From assembly GCA_051745265.1 (NCBI GenBank), contig JBNJDW010000123.1, forward strand, positions 1 through 5,882: DNA of 5,882 nt. Direction: 5' to 3'. Positions within the stretch are counted from its first letter, which is position 1, and every line of letters starts with the position of its first letter. The notes beneath the pieces are model-generated. The model was not told the origin of the DNA, made no database searches, and was given only the letters and a program-made list of their open reading frames with translations. A program made the position numbers and the translations under genes. The stretch comes from JBNJDW01 sp051745265. Lineage in GTDB: Bacteria > Pseudomonadota > Alphaproteobacteria > Micavibrionales > CSBR16-224. This document shows positions 4,953 to 5,882 of the stretch, piece by piece.

Positions 4953-5882
4953 TCAGTGTTTACGCCAGCCTTTATATCGATGACTGCGTGATTTTGGACT
5001 GGCTTGCTGGGGTTTGGCTTTATTTTCAGGATTTAAAAGATCGAGCGCTTTTTTATGATACTGGTCAATATCGCGCAAAATACGATTGACCGATCCCCGT
5101 TCACGTTCAGGAATACCGGCCAGTTTTTCACGGCTGCGTTTAAGCTTGTTGGAATTAAAGAAATCTCTTAAACGGCACAAATCCGCGGTTTTCCCGGTGC
5201 GTTCATATGCCTCGCTGGCAATATTGAAACAAACAGCGACTTGTGTTTTGACTTCCTTGGCCAATTTAAGAATACGGCAATAGCTGGCTTTGGTTTCTTC
5301 CGGCCCGTAATCAAACAGGGCCTGATGGAAATGTTCTTTCAACGGCACACGGCCATCGGGCAGATTATCATTGGCCATTGTTTTTTCCTGCTCGCGCAGG
5401 ATCTGGGCAATGGTCTTTTTCTCAGTATTGGCCATTTCATGGCACATGGCATTCAAGGTTTTGCCGTATTTGGTGCCATTGAAACGGCTGACCGCTTTGC
5501 CAAGATCAGCCAGGGCATCACGCAGATTTTCCTGCGGCGCCTTACTGCGGAAACCAACGCCATATTTCTTTTGCTGGGCTGTGCTGGGCACATAAACATA
5601 AGGTGATTTTGTATCATGTTTCGGAACCAGCATCACTGACCAGCGGAAAGCGCCGCTTTGTTGCAAAACAGTAATCTCCTGCAGACTGTTCAACAGGTTT
5701 TTACAATCAAAATGCACGGCATTGGGCAACAGGACCAGATTGCGCATATGATTGACCTGCAGCGTTTCGCGGTTTCCATTTTTATCCGGCAAAATCTCAA
5801 GATCGGCATCCATTGACCGGGTCTGGCCCATGCGGCCCGATCCGGCGCGCTCGATAATATGGTCCACGCTGACACTGTATAA
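4953..5882 (-). CDS. C-terminal part of an unrecognised protein with an HNH-like nuclease core
   Basis: The frame stays open to the right edge (309 residues plus stop). A GTG at 5867 exists but falls directly against the conserved-looking core and has no ribosome binding site visible, so the real start is probably outside the window. Numbering that GTG codon as 1, D2-H3 opens the segment, and VNHMRNLVLLPNAVHFDCKN follows at 38-57. H3, N43 and H52, with nine residues from N43 to H52 and K56-N57 after, fit the His-Asn-His pattern of a beta-beta-alpha-metal nuclease. The CxxC zinc knuckles common in this family are missing. The remaining 240 residues look mostly alpha-helical, charged and basic, with a stretch VKTQVAVCFNIASEAY near 210-225 and a very basic end (KSRSHRYKGWRKH). 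No signal peptide or membrane helix is visible. A possible weak terminator follows. Coding reality is well supported; nuclease function is an inference from a short motif. A nucleic-acid-binding protein without cleavage is the main alternative. Confidence 0.7.
   Translation of the reverse strand, partial: LYSVSVDHIIERAGSGRMGQTRSMDADLEILPDKNGNRETLQVNHMRNLVLLPNAVHFDCKNLLNSLQEITVLQQSGAFRWSVMLVPKHDTKSPYVYVPSTAQQKKYGVGFRSKAPQENLRDALADLGKAVSRFNGTKYGKTLNAMCHEMANTEKKTIAQILREQEKTMANDNLPDGRVPLKEHFHQALFDYGPEETKASYCRILKLAKEVKTQVAVCFNIASEAYERTGKTADLCRLRDFFNSNKLKRSREKLAGIPERERGSVNRILRDIDQYHKKALDLLNPENKAKPQQASPKSRSHRYKGWRKH

Noticed and set aside
5241..5606. Plus-strand 121-codon reading frame with hydrophobic stretches opposite the HNH-like gene
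   Set aside because: It lies inside a continuous 309-codon minus-strand frame with sensible protein composition; the hydrophobic look comes from complementing Lys/Glu-rich codons.
4508..5882. Toxin-antitoxin or effector-immunity pair made of the HNH-like protein and the 83-residue protein
   Set aside because: Although adjacent on one strand, they are separated by 193 bp with a likely terminator and an independent strong promoter, and the small protein has no feature of a known immunity or antitoxin family.

Overview
The window looks like an ordinary chromosomal stretch from an alphaproteobacterium of moderate G+C (roughly the low-to-mid 50s per cent by eye). This placement is an inference from protein flavour: an R-rich TusA with a CPLPVLRARK motif, ATG/AAGGAG-type starts, and GT4/GT9 envelope glycosyltransferases beside thrS. 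A rhodospirillal or Micavibrio-like lineage would fit, but nothing in the window fixes the genus. No insertion sequence, tRNA, rRNA, CRISPR array or phage module is visible.

Layout. Positions 1-933 (minus strand) hold the N-terminal 311 codons of threonyl-tRNA synthetase; the rest lies left of the window. A 201-bp divergent intergenic region (934-1134) carries a plausible thrS promoter flanked by a perfect 9-bp inverted repeat. On the plus strand follows a tight three-gene run: a GT4 glycosyltransferase (1135-2445), a GT9 heptosyltransferase-family glycosyltransferase (2457-3431) and a TusA-type sulfurtransferase (3431-3673). The first gap is 11 bp and the second junction is a 1-nt TGATG overlap. 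This run converges with a minus-strand short-chain dehydrogenase (3676-4440), leaving 2 bp between the stop codons.

Upstream of the dehydrogenase, also on the minus strand, is a self-contained unit: an 83-residue glycine-rich, apparently membrane-seeking small protein (4508-4759). It has a near-consensus sigma-70 promoter (TTGACA, 17 bp, TATAGT), a 13-bp palindrome overlapping the -35 box, a strong Shine-Dalgarno sequence and a textbook intrinsic terminator. The right end (4953-5882, minus) is the C-terminal part of an unrecognised protein. Its first visible residues resemble an HNH/beta-beta-alpha-metal nuclease core without zinc-knuckle cysteines, followed by a long, basic, mostly helical tail.

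How the parts work together. thrS is a housekeeping translation gene. The GT4-GT9 pair probably builds a surface glycan or lipopolysaccharide core, with tusA translationally coupled to it. The dehydrogenase, the small protein and the HNH-like protein have no evident shared pathway. The most worthwhile leads are the HNH-like fragment, the autonomous small-protein unit with its operator-like palindrome, and the inverted repeat around the thrS promoter. Nothing here clearly amounts to a new multi-gene system.
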